From positions 1-28,135 of the forward strand of contig DFSS01000062.1 of the NCBI GenBank assembly GCA_002381225.1: DNA of 28,135 nucleotides, read 5' to 3'. The notes under the pieces are model-generated. The model saw only the letters and a program-made list of their open reading frames with translations, was not told where the DNA came from and did no database searches. The DNA is from Flavobacteriales bacterium UBA3431. Lineage in GTDB: Bacteria; Bacteroidota; Bacteroidia; Flavobacteriales; Schleiferiaceae. The position numbers and the translations under genes were made by a program. Each line of letters opens with the position of its first letter. Position 1 is the first letter of the stretch. Below, in pieces: positions 6,943 to 14,187 of the stretch.

Positions 6943-8376
6943 ATGGGAGACATGGTACTGTCAGCAGCACAAAAAGCGCTGCGTGTGAACCTAAATTCGA
7001 ACATCTACGGTTCCTTTGCCGAAATCGGTGCGGGGCAGGAAACAGTCCGGCACTTTTTCCGTGCAGGTGGCGCTTCGGGCACGATCGCCAAGGCCATGAG
7101 TGCCTACGACAAAGACTTTTCGGATGCGATCTATGGCATTGAAACCGACGGACGCTATGTGACGGAAAGCCGTTTGCGCAAAATGCTCGGCCACGAATAT
7201 ATGCTTCTTGAGGACCGCCTCTCCCGGGACAAGCACCCAACGAAGACCTATTTCGCTTTCGCCAATACGGTAGCGACCATCAATTTTGCCAAGACCTTCA
7301 AAGGTCATGGATGGATTGGTATCCGATTCCAAACGGAACCGGGACGTGCCGCCAACGAAGTGATCATTCACGTACGCCTCCTCGAAAACGACGCCAAACA
7401 CCAGCAGGAAACGATCGGAACCCTAGGGGTGAACCTGATCTATGGGGTACACTTTATGCATGCGGATCCCAAAGCCCTCCTGCTCAGCTTGTATGACGGC
7501 ATTGATCGTTCAGCCATAGAGATTGACCTCGTCAATTTTGTTGGACCGGATTTTGAGCATGTCGACAACCGATTGATGTCCTTGCAGTTGATCAAGAATG
7601 GCTTTACCGACGCCGTCATCTTTGGCCCCGAAGGAAAGAATCTCTTGCCTGCGGAATTGCTCTACAAAAAGAACATTTTGGCCATGCGGGGCTCCTTCCG
7701 TCCTGTCACCAAAGTGAATATGGACATGGTGAAGAAGGGCTATCAGAAATTCATCGAATCCAAGCGGGTTGACAAGGATAAAATGGTCGTTCTTTTTGAA
7801 ATCACCCTCAACAATTTGCTGACAGACGGCGATTTGGATGAACAAGATTTCTTGGATCGGGCCGAGATCCTATGCTCCATTGGTCAAACGGTCCTGATTT
7901 CTAACTACCAAGAGTACTACAAGCTGGTGGACTACTTCTCGGGCTACACCAAAAAGCGGATGGGCCTGATCATGGGCATACCCAGCCTGCAAGAGATTTT
8001 TGAGGAGAAGTACTACCGCGATCTCAATGGCGGCATCCTCGAAGCCTTCGGCAAGATTTTCTCCAAGGACTTGGTCATTTATGGCTATCCCTTCCGCAAG
8101 GATGATGAAAACGGTGTGGCGACCATCAAGGATGTCGAAATGCACCCGCGTTTTCGTCCCGTTTTTGATTACCTCTTTTACAATCGCCGAATGCGCGACA
8201 TCGAGGACTTTGACCCAACCATTTTAAATGTTTGGAGTCGAGAAATTCTCCACAAAATTCGCCATGGCGAGAACGGATGGGAAGAAGGCTTGCCCACCTA
8301 TGTGGACACCATTATCAAAGAAAAAGGCCTTTTTGGCTACAACCCAGAATTGGCCGAGGCCAAACCTTCTTTGTAA
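6943..8376 (+). CDS. Conserved Bacteroidota protein of unknown function, often mislabelled TonB-dependent receptor
   Basis: A 477-residue protein without signal peptide or membrane segments, so probably cytosolic. I recognise its opening (YGSFAEIGAGQE, HFFRAGGASGTIAKAMSAYD) from a highly conserved family in Bacteroidota that databases label TonB-dependent receptor or nicotinate-nucleotide adenylyltransferase. Neither fits: there is no plug, barrel or TonB box, and no clear HxGH nucleotidyltransferase motif. Many charged and aromatic residues are spread through the chain, for example in the GLIMGIPSLQEIFEEKYY region. The start could be ATG 6943 or ATG 6952 (MVLSAAQKAL); the second is closer to the family start as I remember it. 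Its last 40 nt overlap the end of the photolyase gene on the other strand. Family recognition is good; function is unknown. Confidence 0.78.
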   Translation: MGDMVLSAAQKALRVNLNSNIYGSFAEIGAGQETVRHFFRAGGASGTIAKAMSAYDKDFSDAIYGIETDGRYVTESRLRKMLGHEYMLLEDRLSRDKHPTKTYFAFANTVATINFAKTFKGHGWIGIRFQTEPGRAANEVIIHVRLLENDAKHQQETIGTLGVNLIYGVHFMHADPKALLLSLYDGIDRSAIEIDLVNFVGPDFEHVDNRLMSLQLIKNGFTDAVIFGPEGKNLLPAELLYKKNILAMRGSFRPVTKVNMDMVKKGYQKFIESKRVDKDKMVVLFEITLNNLLTDGDLDEQDFLDRAEILCSIGQTVLISNYQEYYKLVDYFSGYTKKRMGLIMGIPSLQEIFEEKYYRDLNGGILEAFGKIFSKDLVIYGYPFRKDDENGVATIKDVEMHPRFRPVFDYLFYNRRMRDIEDFDPTILNVWSREILHKIRHGENGWEEGLPTYVDTIIKEKGLFGYNPELAEAKPSL

Positions 8377-9644
8377 CGAAGTAAGCAACGCTCCCTGGCC
8401 TCCTTGTGATCCACAATGGGCTTGGGGTAATGGGCGGTTCCATATTCAGGTACCCATTTCCGGACGTATCGGAGGTCTTTGTCAAACTTTTCCAACTGGC
8501 TCGCCGGATTGAAGATTCGGAAATAGGGGGCGGCATCACAGCCTGACCCACTCGCCCACTGCCATCCACCCACATTGGAGGCCAGATCAAAATCCATCAA
8601 CTTCGCAGCAAAGTACGCCTCTCCCAGACGCCAATCGAGCAGAAGGTGCTTGGTCAAGAAGCTCGCTACCACCATGCGTACCCGATTGTGCATAAAGCCG
8701 GTGGCATTCAATTCACGCATGCCGGCGTCGACCAAGGGATAGCCAGTTTTGCCTTGGCACCAGGCCGTGAAGTGGTCCTCATTGGCTTCCCAAACGATGC
8801 GGTCATAGGCGGGTTTGATGGCCTTCTTCGGACTTTCCGGGAAATGCTTCAGAATCATTTGGTAAAAGTCTCGCCAGATCAACTCCGTCAGGAATTTGGT
8901 GTGATCTGGATAGGCCGCACGGGCCAACGAGCGAATGGAAATGGTGCCAAAGCGCAAGTGGACCCCAAGACGCGTCGTGCCATTCGGGAGTGCCGGAAAA
9001 TTACGCTTGGATTCATAGGCATCGAGGACAGCTAAAGGGATGTCCCGATGCGGCACCGAACGGTCCTGGGCCTTAAATCCCATTTCCTCCAAGGTTGGCA
9101 TGGCATAGGGGGCATCACCCGCGTTCCACCCTCCTCTAGGGGTGGGATAGGGCATAATATGATCAGGGGTAAAATGGCTGCGCCATTTCCGCGAATAGGG
9201 CGTAAATACGGTGTATGGGGTGCCGTCGTCCTTGAGCACCTCTTTGGGTTCCATCAACACATGGTCCTTCGACCACTTGCTCCACTTGCCGGCTTCTCGG
9301 TAAAGCCTCGCCACGGCCTCATCGCGTTCTCCGGCATAGGGTTCATAGTCGCGGTTCGCATAGACTCCCTGAATTTCGGGGTCAGACGCCCAAGCTTGGT
9401 GCCAAACGAGAGGATCCCCGTAAACCACCCACAGATGGCCGCCTTGGGCCGCTATTTCGGCATGGAGGCGCATCAATTCCCCGTGAATAAACGAGACCCG
9501 GGCATCCGAAGGATCCTCTAAGCGATCTAAAATCCGTGAATCAAATATGAAGACCGGCTGAACCGATTCGCCGGACGACATGGCTTTGGCCAAGGCCGCA
9601 TTGTCCTCGAGCCGAAGGTCGCGGCGAAACCAGTGGAGAACCAT
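8337..9644 (-). CDS. phrB: Deoxyribodipyrimidine photolyase, class I type
   Basis: A 435-residue FAD enzyme that uses blue or near-UV light to split cyclobutane pyrimidine dimers in DNA. The N-terminal antenna domain begins with the typical LHWFRRDLRLEDN (3-15). The C-terminal FAD domain shows GYPLVDAGMRELNATGFMHNR (301-321, in two parts), NVGGWQWASG (357-366) and DAAPYFRIFNP (370-380). The WQW segment carries the conserved Trp of the electron-transfer chain. Length is normal. It is the last gene of the operon, starting 3 nt after folE, and its end overlaps the 477-residue gene by 40 nt. The link with carotenoid and pterin genes suggests light induction. The antenna could be methenyltetrahydrofolate or another pterin or flavin, and I cannot decide which. 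Confidence 0.92.
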   Translation of the reverse strand: MVLHWFRRDLRLEDNAALAKAMSSGESVQPVFIFDSRILDRLEDPSDARVSFIHGELMRLHAEIAAQGGHLWVVYGDPLVWHQAWASDPEIQGVYANRDYEPYAGERDEAVARLYREAGKWSKWSKDHVLMEPKEVLKDDGTPYTVFTPYSRKWRSHFTPDHIMPYPTPRGGWNAGDAPYAMPTLEEMGFKAQDRSVPHRDIPLAVLDAYESKRNFPALPNGTTRLGVHLRFGTISIRSLARAAYPDHTKFLTELIWRDFYQMILKHFPESPKKAIKPAYDRIVWEANEDHFTAWCQGKTGYPLVDAGMRELNATGFMHNRVRMVVASFLTKHLLLDWRLGEAYFAAKLMDFDLASNVGGWQWASGSGCDAAPYFRIFNPASQLEKFDKDLRYVRKWVPEYGTAHYPKPIVDHKEARERCLLRYKEGLASANSGL

Positions 9645-9647
9645 GTA

Positions 9648-10331
9648 TTAGCTTCGGATCGCCGACAAAAATTCGCTGCGGACACCCGCATCCTTAAAGC
9701 GACCACTGTAATGGCTGGTCACCGTGGAGGAGGCACAATCCTCGATGCCTCGCGTCTTGACACACAAGTGCTCGGCGTCGATGTAGACCGCAACATCTTC
9801 AGTTTGCAGGGAGCGCTTCAATTCCGCCGCAATTTGCTCCGTTAAACGCTCCTGCACTTGAGGACGCTTGGCATAGTATTTCACAATCCGGTTGAGTTTG
9901 GACAAGCCCACGACCTTTCCTGTGGCGAAGTAGGCGACATGGCACACTCCAAGAATGGGCACAAAGTGGTGCTCACAGGTGCTGTGTAGCGTGATGTTGC
10001 GCTCCACGAGCATCTCCCCGTAGGCGTAGTTGTTTTCAAAGAGGGTGATGTCTGGTTTATTCAGCGGGTTGAGGCCCTGGAAGGTCTCGTGGATGTACAT
10101 TTTTGCCACACGTTCTGGAGTGCCCGACAGGGAATCATCCTTCAAGTCCAAGCCCATGATTTCCATGATCTCGGCAAATTTTTCTGCAATCAAAACCACC
10201 TTTTCGTCATCACTGAGCAAGAAGGCATTCGCATGCAGGGGGCTCGAAATAGCGGGGTTCACCCGCGTAGAAACGGATTTGTGTCCGTTACCGTTAGTCG
10301 TTGAATTCGACAAAGTTACGGGGAGTTTCAT
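9648..10331 (-). CDS. folE: GTP cyclohydrolase I
   Basis: A 227-residue cytosolic enzyme that turns GTP into dihydroneopterin triphosphate, the entry step of folate and pterin synthesis. The zinc ligands are visible: Cys119 and His122 in STCEHHFVPILG and Cys190 in EHLCVKTRG. The GTP-site residues His121 and His188 are also present, as is the GLSKLNRIV stretch. The first about 38 residues are a low-complexity extension and are the least certain part of the start; the next Met codons lie inside the fold. The gene overlaps the PTPS gene by 38 nt, and phrB follows 3 nt later. With PTPS next to it, it may feed a biopterin-like compound or a pterin chromophore rather than only folate. Confidence 0.93.
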   Translation of the reverse strand: MKLPVTLSNSTTNGNGHKSVSTRVNPAISSPLHANAFLLSDDEKVVLIAEKFAEIMEIMGLDLKDDSLSGTPERVAKMYIHETFQGLNPLNKPDITLFENNYAYGEMLVERNITLHSTCEHHFVPILGVCHVAYFATGKVVGLSKLNRIVKYYAKRPQVQERLTEQIAAELKRSLQTEDVAVYIDAEHLCVKTRGIEDCASSTVTSHYSGRFKDAGVRSEFLSAIRS

Positions 10332-10701
10332 AAAGAGTTACTTTAATTTTTAATTCTGGTGAAATATGTGGGCGTAACCAGCCGTGAATGACGGCCGCGA
10401 TATGTTCTGCGGTGGGATTTCGCTGCGCGAACTCCGGCACCTCGAGGTTTAGGTTCTTGTGGTCCAATTTGGATTCCACATGTTCCTTGATTTGATCACC
10501 AAGAACCTTCATGTCATAGACATACCCCGAGATGGGATCAATGGGGCCCGTCAAGGCCACAATGAGTTCGTAGTTGTGACCGTGGTACAACGGGTTGTTG
10601 CAGGCGCCAAAAAAGGCCTTGTTTTGCGCATCGCTCCAGGCCTCGACATGGAGGCGGTGAGCGGCATTGAAGTGGGCGTGTCGACTAACTGTAGCAATCA
10701 T
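10294..10701 (-). CDS. 6-pyruvoyltetrahydropterin synthase family protein (PTPS/QueD)
   Basis: A 135-residue tunnelling-fold enzyme that acts on dihydroneopterin triphosphate, the FolE product. The zinc ligands are His15 in AAHRLH and His40 and His42 in YHGHNY. The catalytic Cys34 stands in CNNPLYHGHNY, so the spacing is Cys-x5-HGH, as in animal-type PTPS (CNNPxxHGHNY), rather than the Cys-x3-HGH of E. coli QueD. The C-terminal YETPRNFVEF carries the substrate-binding Glu. Products could be pyruvoyl-tetrahydropterin (biopterin branch) or carboxytetrahydropterin (queuosine branch); the motif and operon favour a pterin role. The gene overlaps idi by 4 nt and folE by 38 nt. Confidence 0.87.
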   Translation of the reverse strand: MIATVSRHAHFNAAHRLHVEAWSDAQNKAFFGACNNPLYHGHNYELIVALTGPIDPISGYVYDMKVLGDQIKEHVESKLDHKNLNLEVPEFAQRNPTAEHIAAVIHGWLRPHISPELKIKVTLYETPRNFVEFND

Positions 10702-11228
10702 CCGTTCGGAAGGTGTTTGATGTATTCATCCAAGATGATCTTGAACCATGCCGTATAATGTTCAGGGTTTTGAGCGACGTCCGCGAGCAAATCGGGCATG
10801 GACACCCACCGGACCGACGCCACTTCTTCGGGATCGAGGATACAGGGCCCTGCATACCGTCCGATCACCACGTGATCCAATTCGTGCTCAATGAGGTTGT
10901 TGTCAAATTCCGCCCGATATGTAAAGTGAAATGCAGGCTGAAGATCTTGAATGTCACGTGGGTCGATACCTAGTTCCTCCTGCACTCGGCGCTGAGCGGC
11001 TTCCAGTACGGATTCCCCCTCGCGGGGATGGCTACAGCAGGTATTCGTCCAAAGCAGTGGGCTGTGGTACTTGCTTGCGGCGCGCTGCTGAAGCAGCGTT
11101 TCTCCGCTTTCATTGAATAAAAAGACGGAGAAGGCACGGTGCAAGGCTCCTTTTTGGTGAGCTTCCATTTTCTCCATCCGCCCCAGCGCCTGATCGTCGG
11201 CTGAAACGAGGATAACATATTCAGTCAT
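10698..11228 (-). CDS. idi: Isopentenyl-diphosphate delta-isomerase, type I
   Basis: A 176-residue Nudix-fold enzyme that interconverts IPP and DMAPP, the five-carbon units for carotenoids and other isoprenoids. The catalytic Cys65 lies in TNTCCSHP (61-68) and Glu116 in HELDHV. The Nudix-like helix is seen as EAAQRRVQEELG (76-87). The gene starts 1 nt after the crtB stop and overlaps the PTPS gene by 4 nt, so it is firmly inside the operon. Organisms that make IPP and DMAPP through the MEP pathway do not strictly need Idi, so its placement here suggests balancing precursor supply for induced carotenoid synthesis. Confidence 0.93.
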   Translation of the reverse strand: MTEYVILVSADDQALGRMEKMEAHQKGALHRAFSVFLFNESGETLLQQRAASKYHSPLLWTNTCCSHPREGESVLEAAQRRVQEELGIDPRDIQDLQPAFHFTYRAEFDNNLIEHELDHVVIGRYAGPCILDPEEVASVRWVSMPDLLADVAQNPEHYTAWFKIILDEYIKHLPNG

Positions 11229-11229
11229 G

Positions 11230-12066
11230 TCAAAGTAGATTGAGAGCGTGACGGACGTAACTACTCACAAAGAGTCGGTATTTCTTAGGGTTGTTAATGC
11301 GAATACGGGATTGGAAGATGTGCGTCGACGGGGTGCGCATGATCTTCTGGAATAAGGCGTAGTAGTACATGTATGCAATGTAGACCCCAAAGCGTGCACC
11401 CTTTGGCAAGCGTAAGATTCCTTCATAGCCCATGCGAAAGTCGACCGCGATGTCTTCCTCGATGGCGCGCTTGGCGTCGTCATCAAAGGCTGTCAGGTCC
11501 ACGTTGGGGAAGTATGTGCGGCCCAGCGTGTTGAAGTCCGCACTGACATCACGCAAGAAATTGATCTTTTGGAAGGCGGAACCCAGCTTCATGGCAAAAG
11601 GGGTCAGTTCTTCATATTTGGCCTGATTGCCCCCCACAAAAACTTTTAAGCACATTAGTCCCACGACTTCGGCACTACCAAGAATGTACTTTTCATATTC
11701 CGCCTGGCTGTAAGTCCGGTCATCTAAGTCCATTTCCATAGAGGCCAAGAAGGTATCGATCAAGGAACGATCAATTTGGTAGGTGTTTACGACGCGCTGA
11801 AAGCTGTGCAGCACAGGGTTGGTGCTCACTCCTTCATCCAAGGCCAAGTGGGTATCCTTCCAAAAACGCTTGAGCAAGGTGTCCTTGTCAAATCCATGAA
11901 ATGTGTCGACAATTTCGTCTGCGACGCGAACAAAGCCATAAATCCCATAAATCGGATCGCGCAAAGAGCGGTTCAAACCTAGAATTCCCAGTGAGAAAGA
12001 GGTGCTGTAGGCTCGCGTGATCAGCTTGTTAATCCGATCGGAGCTCGAGTGGTACAAATGCATCAT
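11230..12066 (-). CDS. crtB: Phytoene synthase
   Basis: A 278-residue trans-isoprenyl diphosphate synthase that condenses two geranylgeranyl diphosphates into phytoene. The two Mg-binding aspartate motifs are DEIVD (50-54) and DVSAD (173-177), embedded in GFVRVADEIVD and KINFLRDVSADF. The Arg and Tyr in GRTYFP (182-187) also fit. Length is typical for Bacteroidota CrtB. The start overlaps the crtI stop by 4 nt (ATGA). No crtE (GGPP synthase) or lycopene cyclase lies in the window, so substrate supply and end product depend on genes elsewhere. Confidence 0.94.
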   Translation of the reverse strand: MMHLYHSSSDRINKLITRAYSTSFSLGILGLNRSLRDPIYGIYGFVRVADEIVDTFHGFDKDTLLKRFWKDTHLALDEGVSTNPVLHSFQRVVNTYQIDRSLIDTFLASMEMDLDDRTYSQAEYEKYILGSAEVVGLMCLKVFVGGNQAKYEELTPFAMKLGSAFQKINFLRDVSADFNTLGRTYFPNVDLTAFDDDAKRAIEEDIAVDFRMGYEGILRLPKGARFGVYIAYMYYYALFQKIMRTPSTHIFQSRIRINNPKKYRLFVSSYVRHALNLL

Positions 12067-13532
12067 AAAGCCAAGGGGTGTTCTTTTTGAATTTCCAGGG
12101 CCACCACCTCACCGCTGATGATGCATGGAGGCACGCCCGGTCCGGGCACGGTCAATTGTCCGGCATAATACAAGTTGCTCAGTTTACCTTTCAAACTGGG
12201 CTTGAAAATAGCTGTCTGGTCCAAGGTGTTGGCCAAACCATACGCATTGCCCAGATGGGCATGGTAATCTTTCACAAAGTCGCGGTACGCATAGGTGCGC
12301 TTGACGACCATGTGCTCACGGATGTCAAAACCCACATGGTCTTTGATTCGCTCAGCCACGAGGTGAAAATAGCGATCCAAAACTTCGTCTGTATCCTCCA
12401 ACCCAGGGGCTGTTGGGATCAGAATGACGAGGGCCTCCCCTCCTTTTGGCGCCGCAGCGGCATCCGTTTTGGACGCGGCACTCAAATAGAAAAGTGGTTT
12501 TTCTGGCCAGCGAGGTTCTGTGTAGATGGCGTCCGCGTGAACGTCAAACGGCGCATCAAAAAATAAACTGTGGTGCTCGATTCCAGGAATTGGGGCATCT
12601 AGGCCAACATAATACAAGAATGAAGAAGGGGCCATTTTCCGCTTTGCCCAATAGGAGGGGCTGTATTTGCGGTAAGCGGGAGCCAAAATTTTCTGATCCA
12701 CATGGGCATAATCGGCGCTCGCGACCACCACGTCGCAGGGAATCACTTCTTCCCCACAGACCACTGCGGAAATAGCCCCATTCGCGTATTCGAAGGAGCT
12801 GACCTCTTTTCCAAACTGGAATGAAGCGCCTTGCTCCACAGCCAGCTGGTGAAAAGCCTTGACTACTGCGTACATGCCGCCTTGGGGATACCACGTGCCC
12901 AACGACATGTCCGCATAATTCATGAGCGAATACAAAGCAGGCGTATTGCTCGGAGTCGCCCCGAGGAACAGGACAGGAAACTCCAATAACTGCTGCAATT
13001 GAGGGTTCTTTACCACTTTCTTGATGGACGAGCGAATGTTGCTTAGCAAGTCCAATTGAAGCAGACCTTTCAGCACGCGGGTATCCGCAAATTCAAACAC
13101 GGATCGAGAGGGCTTGCGCACCAAGTCGTTGATGCCCACTTCGTATTTGTAGGCCGCATCCTGAAGGAACTTGCGCAAACGAATGGCCGAACCCGGCTCG
13201 ACGCGCTCAAAGAGTGCTTCCATCTCGTCCATGGAAGCAGGAATAGTCATTGGACCGTCCTCATAAAAAATGCTGTACGACGGATCTAGACGTTCTAAGG
13301 TGTAGTAATCGCTGGGCTTTTTGCCAAAGTGACCAAAAAAGGTTTCGAACACATCGGGCATCCAATACCACGAAGGACCCATGTCGAAGGTGTACCCTTC
13401 CGATTGCCATTGGCGTCCGCGGCCACCTGGACCGTCGTGCTTTTCAAGCACAGTAACGCGGTAGCCCTTTTGGGCAAGATACGCGGCAGTGCTCATGCCG
13501 GAAAATCCGGCGCCAATAACAATTGCATGCAT
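12063..13532 (-). CDS. crtI: Phytoene desaturase
   Basis: A 489-residue FAD-dependent desaturase that introduces double bonds into phytoene, usually giving lycopene. The N-terminal dinucleotide fold reads VIGAGFSGMSTAAYLA (5-20), followed by the ADP-binding acidic end VLEKHDGPGGRGR (29-41). The bacterial CrtI C-terminal signature is present as LYYAGQLTVPGPGVPPCIIS (about 455-474). Length and the GPSWYWMP stretch are typical of CrtI. It lies 35 nt after the ECF sigma stop and its stop overlaps crtB. A related 4-step desaturase or diapophytoene desaturase is a less likely alternative given the neighbouring CrtB. Confidence 0.94.
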   Translation of the reverse strand: MHAIVIGAGFSGMSTAAYLAQKGYRVTVLEKHDGPGGRGRQWQSEGYTFDMGPSWYWMPDVFETFFGHFGKKPSDYYTLERLDPSYSIFYEDGPMTIPASMDEMEALFERVEPGSAIRLRKFLQDAAYKYEVGINDLVRKPSRSVFEFADTRVLKGLLQLDLLSNIRSSIKKVVKNPQLQQLLEFPVLFLGATPSNTPALYSLMNYADMSLGTWYPQGGMYAVVKAFHQLAVEQGASFQFGKEVSSFEYANGAISAVVCGEEVIPCDVVVASADYAHVDQKILAPAYRKYSPSYWAKRKMAPSSFLYYVGLDAPIPGIEHHSLFFDAPFDVHADAIYTEPRWPEKPLFYLSAASKTDAAAAPKGGEALVILIPTAPGLEDTDEVLDRYFHLVAERIKDHVGFDIREHMVVKRTYAYRDFVKDYHAHLGNAYGLANTLDQTAIFKPSLKGKLSNLYYAGQLTVPGPGVPPCIISGEVVALEIQKEHPLAL

Positions 13533-13567
13533 AGATAAGGGTACGTGGCGGTTGAGAAATGAAGCGC

Positions 13568-14074
13568 TTAGCGGAAGTCTTTGAGTTTCTCCATCATCTT
13601 CTTTCTAGCAAGGAAGATACGGCTTTTGACTGTGCCAAGGGGAATGTTCATCTCCTGGGCGATTTCCTCGTATTTGTAGCCGTTGAAGTACATCATGAAG
13701 GCATCGAGGTAGGACTTTTCCACGCTCTCAATGTTTTCGAGAATCGTGGAAAGCTCCGCCGGGCTATCCGCCTCCGTCGCACGATCTGACGCCATGGAAC
13801 CCAAAATGAATTGGTTCTCCGTGTCGTCACTGTATGTGTTTTGGTTACGTTTTTTCCGGTAGTTGTTGATGAAGGTGTTCTTGAGAATCGTATACAACCA
13901 TCCTTTGAGGTTGGTTCCTTCTTGGTACCGGTCCTGATTCTTGATCGCTTTGTAGAAGGTTTCTTGAATCAGGTCTTCCGCATCTTCCGAATGATGGGTC
14001 AATTTGAGCGCCAACGTTCGTAGGAAGGCAGTGTGTTGGTAGATCTCATATCCGAAGGCATCTGAAGCAGTCAT
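13568..14074 (-). CDS. ECF-type RNA polymerase sigma factor
   Basis: A 168-residue sigma-70-family regulator of the extracytoplasmic-function class. Region 2 spans about 14-76 (DAEDLIQETFYKAIKN, 31-46; LKGWLYTILKNTFINNYRK, 56-74). Region 4 with its helix-turn-helix spans about 113-165 (YKYEEIAQEMNIPLGTVKSR, 133-152). There is no anti-sigma gene next to it. It is the first gene of the operon continuing with crtI, 35 nt downstream. Its own promoter is of the housekeeping Bacteroidota type with direct repeats in front, so it is probably switched on by loss of the upstream MerR/B12 repressor and then activates further targets. This parallels LitR/LitS pairs of other phyla. Targets cannot be read here. 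Confidence 0.9.
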   Translation of the reverse strand: MTASDAFGYEIYQHTAFLRTLALKLTHHSEDAEDLIQETFYKAIKNQDRYQEGTNLKGWLYTILKNTFINNYRKKRNQNTYSDDTENQFILGSMASDRATEADSPAELSTILENIESVEKSYLDAFMMYFNGYKYEEIAQEMNIPLGTVKSRIFLARKKMMEKLKDFR

Positions 14075-14100
14075 GTCCGTCTTGTTTAACGATTACTCTT

Positions 14101-14130
14101 CAAAGTTAAACACAATCCGACCGCCCACAA
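14101..14130 (-). promoter_or_regulatory. Promoter of the ECF sigma - crtI - crtB - idi - PTPS - folE - phrB operon
   Basis: On the minus strand TTG (14130-14128), exactly 19 nt, then TAACTTTG (14108-14101) reproduce the Bacteroidota consensus TTG-N19-TAnnTTTG without a mismatch. The leader to ATG 14074 is about 20 nt. It is the best full promoter in the window and lies directly downstream of the 11-nt repeats. Confidence 0.72.
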
Positions 14131-14138
14131 GAGTTTTG

Positions 14139-14176
14139 TGTAAGTTTTTTCAACAAACAGTGAACAAAAACTGTAA
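14139..14176 (-). promoter_or_regulatory. Four tandem boxes at 11-nt steps, putative CarH-type operator
   Basis: On the minus strand TTACA (14176-14172), GTTCA (14165-14161), GTTGA (14154-14150) and TTACA (14143-14139) recur at exact 11-nt steps. All four fit K-T-W-S-A. The array ends 8 nt before the -33 TTG of the sigma operon. Head-to-tail boxes one helical turn apart are the arrangement described for CarH tetramers. That the MerR/B12 protein binds here is inference. Confidence 0.5.
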
Positions 14177-14187
14177 TTAATTGATTT

